This document shows positions 6,582-8,709 of a stretch of 8,709 bases of DNA, in pieces. Position 1 is the first letter of the stretch, and each line of letters starts with the position of its first letter. Made by a program: the position numbers and the translations under genes. The DNA comes from an uncultured beta proteobacterium (GTDB taxonomy: Bacteria > Pseudomonadota > Gammaproteobacteria > Burkholderiales > Rhodocyclaceae): NCBI GenBank assembly GCA_903932755.1, contig CAIZHL010000182.1:1-8709 (forward strand), given 5' to 3'. Under the pieces are notes generated by a model that saw only the letters and a list, made by a program, of their open reading frames with translations, did not search any database and was not told where the DNA came from.

Positions 6582-7952
6582 ATGAAGTCGAAACGCAAGG
6601 TTTTGCAGTCAACCGTGTCGGCCGCAGTGCTGGTCATTTTGGCCGGCGGCGCTCAGGCGGCAGTATCGGAAGCCGAAGCAACCAAACTGGGCAAGGAACT
6701 GACGTCGGTCGGCGCCGAGCGCGCCGGCAACAAGGATGGCAGCATCCCCGAGTTCAAGGGCGGCACGCCGAAGGGGACGCGCAAGCTTACCGACCCACGG
6801 GTCGATCCCTTTGCCGCCGACAAGCCCCTTTTCTCGATCGACGCATCGAACGTTGACAAGTACAAAGACAAACTCACCGCCGGCCAGATCGAGCTGATCA
6901 AGACGCGCAAGGGCTACCGCATGGATGTCTATCCGACGCACCGCTCCTGCGGCTATCCGGACATCATCAACGAGCGGACGAAGAAGAACGCAACCCTGGC
7001 CAAGCTCACCACCGACGGCAAGGACAACCTCGCTGCTGCGCTCGGCGGAGCCTTCCCCTTCCCGATTCCGAAGAACGGCGCCGAGGCGGTCTGGAACCAC
7101 CGCCTGCGTTGGCAGGGCTCGGGCCGCTTCGAGTACTACCAGACCAATTTCATAAACCCGGACGGGACCTTCTACGGCCTTGCCCAGGATCAGGTCACCG
7201 CGATGCCGTTCTCGTCGACCAAGGTCAACTCACCCGAGGAGGCCGGCGATGCGCAGATGAAGATCCTGAATACCGCTACGGCGCCCGCATCGCGCACCGG
7301 CGAGGTGATCCTGGCGCACTACTTCCTGACCAAGGCCAACGACGCCTGGATGTACTTCCCCGGCCAGCGCCGCGTCCGCCGCCTGCCGGCCTTCGAGTAC
7401 GACAACCCGATTCCCGGCTACGAAAACCTCGAGACCGCGGACCAGTACCCGATGTTCGCCGGTTCGCTCGACCGCTACGACTGGAAGCTGGTCGGCAAGC
7501 AGGAACTCTACGTGCCTTACAACAGCTTCAAGTTCGTTGCCAAGCGCCCGGTCAAGGATGTCTATGGCGGCCTGTACCCGAATCGCGACCTCATGCGCTA
7601 CGAACTGCACCGTGTCTGGAAGGTCGAGGCGACTGTGAAGCAGGGCATGCGCCACATGTTCGCCAAGCGCACCTTCTATCTCGATGAAGACACCTGGATG
7701 CTGCTCAACGCCGACCAGTACGACGCCCAGGGCAAACTCTGGCGCGTGATGGAGGCCTCGATCTATCCGGCGATCGAACTCGGCGCCTGCGTCAGCCAGG
7801 AATTCATGTCCTGGGACCTGAACGTCAACCGCTACATGGCCGAGAACTCGACCCATGAAGGCAAGCCGACCGACTGGCTGGCAGGCGACGAAGGCCGCAT
7901 CGATGCCAAACGCTTCAATCCCGACGAACTGCGCCGTGCCGGCGAGCGTTGA
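6582..7952 (+). CDS. DUF1329 family exported protein
   Basis: A 456-residue protein with a clear Sec signal (MKSKRKVLQ, hydrophobic run, cleavage near AQA at residues 24-26) and no lipobox cysteine. DUF1329 hallmarks are GAERAGNKDGSIPEF (about 44-58) and GQRRVRRLPAFEYDNP (about 261-276). Members are periplasmic or outer-membrane-associated, are often described as LolA/LolB-like in fold, and commonly pair with DUF1302 proteins, as here. The molecular function is not established; handling of hydrophobic compounds or lipids at the outer membrane is a reasonable inference. Two cysteines (about C123 and C403) could pair. The ATG at 6582 is preferred over 6549 because GGGGGAAG lies just upstream and the signal peptide starts there; 6549 would overlap the cytochrome's end. 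From about 6900 the codon use is strongly biased to C/G third positions, hinting at high expression. Confidence 0.88.
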   Translation: MKSKRKVLQSTVSAAVLVILAGGAQAAVSEAEATKLGKELTSVGAERAGNKDGSIPEFKGGTPKGTRKLTDPRVDPFAADKPLFSIDASNVDKYKDKLTAGQIELIKTRKGYRMDVYPTHRSCGYPDIINERTKKNATLAKLTTDGKDNLAAALGGAFPFPIPKNGAEAVWNHRLRWQGSGRFEYYQTNFINPDGTFYGLAQDQVTAMPFSSTKVNSPEEAGDAQMKILNTATAPASRTGEVILAHYFLTKANDAWMYFPGQRRVRRLPAFEYDNPIPGYENLETADQYPMFAGSLDRYDWKLVGKQELYVPYNSFKFVAKRPVKDVYGGLYPNRDLMRYELHRVWKVEATVKQGMRHMFAKRTFYLDEDTWMLLNADQYDAQGKLWRVMEASIYPAIELGACVSQEFMSWDLNVNRYMAENSTHEGKPTDWLAGDEGRIDAKRFNPDELRRAGER

Positions 7953-7970
7953 TCCGCGCTCACCGATAAG

Positions 7971-7977
7971 AGGAGGA
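7971..7977 (+). promoter_or_regulatory. Strong ribosome binding site of the DUF1302 gene
   Basis: AGGAGGA, 7 bases before the ATG at 7985, is a near-perfect anti-16S match and the strongest Shine-Dalgarno sequence in the window. It fixes the start of the right-edge gene and suggests high translation, in keeping with an abundant outer-membrane protein. Confidence 0.75.
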
Positions 7978-7984
7978 TGACACC

Positions 7985-8709
7985 ATGAAAAAAACCAGCC
8001 TGCAACTGAAGCCGCTGGCACTCGCCATCGCGGCACTCGGTGCCGCGTTCGCCACTCCGGCCGCGGCTTTCAAGTTCGACCTGGATAACGGCATTACCGG
8101 CAGTTTCGACTCGACGATTTCCTTCGGTGCCCAGATGCGCATGCAATCGACGGACAAATCCATCATCGGTCGCGACAATGGCGGTACCGTACCGACCGCC
8201 GGTGACCCGAAGATCCACCTTCCATCCGGCTATGCCAATCCCGACTTCAATTACCTGAATACGGACGACGGCAACCTCAATTACAAGAGGCATGACATCG
8301 TTTCCGCGGTAATCAAGGGCACCCACGAACTGTTTTTGACCGAGAAGGGCAACTGGTCGGCACTTGGTCGCTTCACCTGGTCAAGCGACCTGCGCGCAGA
8401 CAACACGCGACGTACGCCGTTGCATGATGATGCCGAAGACGCGATGGAGAAGAACATCAGCCTGCTCGACTTCTGGGTGGCCAAGGAGTTCTCGATCGGC
8501 GACCAGACCGCCAAGGTCAAGATCGGCAACCAGGCCATTAACTGGGGCGAGGACATCTTCATCATCGGCGGTATCAATGCGGTCAACGCCCTGGATTTGC
8601 GCAAGATTCACGTCCCAGGTGTCCAGGTCAAGGAAGTCTTCATTCCGGCGCCGATGATTTCATTCAGCACCGGCCTCGGCAACGGCTTTTCGACCGAGGC
8701 CTATTACCA
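7985..8709 (+). CDS. DUF1302 family predicted outer-membrane beta-barrel protein (N-terminal part)
   Basis: The first 241 residues of a protein cut by the right edge; the frame is open to the last base, and family members are usually several hundred residues longer. It begins with a Sec signal (MKKTSLQLK, then an Ala/Leu-rich run, cleavage near AAA at 26-28). DUF1302 hallmarks are GSFDSTISFGAQMRM (about 39-53), DDGNLNY (94-100) and GNQAINWGEDIF with GGINAVNALDL (about 181-205). Alternating polar and hydrophobic residues fit outer-membrane beta strands. The family is a partner of DUF1329 proteins and is thought to be porin-like, but substrates are not established. Placed after the amine dehydrogenase and cytochromes, it may admit the amine or a related hydrophobic compound (inference). 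It starts 32 bases after the DUF1329 stop, with no convincing terminator between them. Confidence 0.88.
   Translation, partial: MKKTSLQLKPLALAIAALGAAFATPAAAFKFDLDNGITGSFDSTISFGAQMRMQSTDKSIIGRDNGGTVPTAGDPKIHLPSGYANPDFNYLNTDDGNLNYKRHDIVSAVIKGTHELFLTEKGNWSALGRFTWSSDLRADNTRRTPLHDDAEDAMEKNISLLDFWVAKEFSIGDQTAKVKIGNQAINWGEDIFIIGGINAVNALDLRKIHVPGVQVKEVFIPAPMISFSTGLGNGFSTEAYY

Noticed and set aside
7945..7962. Inverted repeat GAGCG/CGCTC around the DUF1329 stop as a terminator
   Set aside because: Only a 5-bp stem with an 8-base loop and no T run, followed at once by a strong ribosome binding site; more likely chance.
7230..8036. Long minus-strand open frame (268 codons) across the DUF1329/DUF1302 junction
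   Set aside because: It runs antisense through two recognisable genes and shows no family features; a GC-rich shadow.

Overview
The window reads as ordinary chromosomal DNA of a Gram-negative bacterium. GC is about 60%, genes are packed tightly, and several proteins carry periplasmic export signals or belong to an outer-membrane family. Protein types and codon use suggest a betaproteobacterium, perhaps Rhodocyclales or a relative; that placement is inference. No RNA genes, insertion sequences, CRISPR arrays or attachment sites were seen.

Left part (2-1474, + strand): the C-terminal 490 residues of a molybdopterin oxidoreductase of the arsenite oxidase (AioA) / iodate reductase (IdrA) clade, cut by the window edge. 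It converges on a minus-strand AraC-family regulator (1508-2530) that resembles the ethanolamine regulator EutR over its whole length.

Centre (2531-2777): a divergent control region with a perfect 12-bp palindrome, three copies of a TTTTGC hexamer (two direct, one inverted) and a weak sigma70-like promoter. These are candidate sites for control of the operon to the right.

Right part (2778-8709, + strand): a compact run of eight genes. The first four are a complete aromatic amine dehydrogenase set in the order aauB-aauE-aauD-aauA: beta-propeller heavy chain, membrane protein, thioredoxin-like disulfide protein and TTQ light chain. The light chain keeps both tryptophans of the tryptophan tryptophylquinone cofactor (W103, W154), the catalytic aspartate (D122) and the full disulfide cysteine set. 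Two small exported monohaem c-type cytochromes follow; the second lacks the usual Met-Pro haem-ligand segment. Then come a DUF1329 protein and a DUF1302 predicted outer-membrane beta-barrel, the latter cut by the right edge.

Inferred system: a primary amine, probably aromatic or otherwise bulky, crosses the outer membrane (possibly with help from the DUF1329/DUF1302 pair) and is oxidised in the periplasm by the TTQ enzyme to an aldehyde and ammonia. Electrons pass to one or both cytochromes and on to the respiratory chain. The EutR-like protein is the obvious candidate sensor. The less usual points are the outer-membrane pair at the end of an amine dehydrogenase operon, the odd second cytochrome, the absence of a MauG-type TTQ maturation enzyme from the window, and an apparent change at the substrate-gating Phe of the heavy chain.
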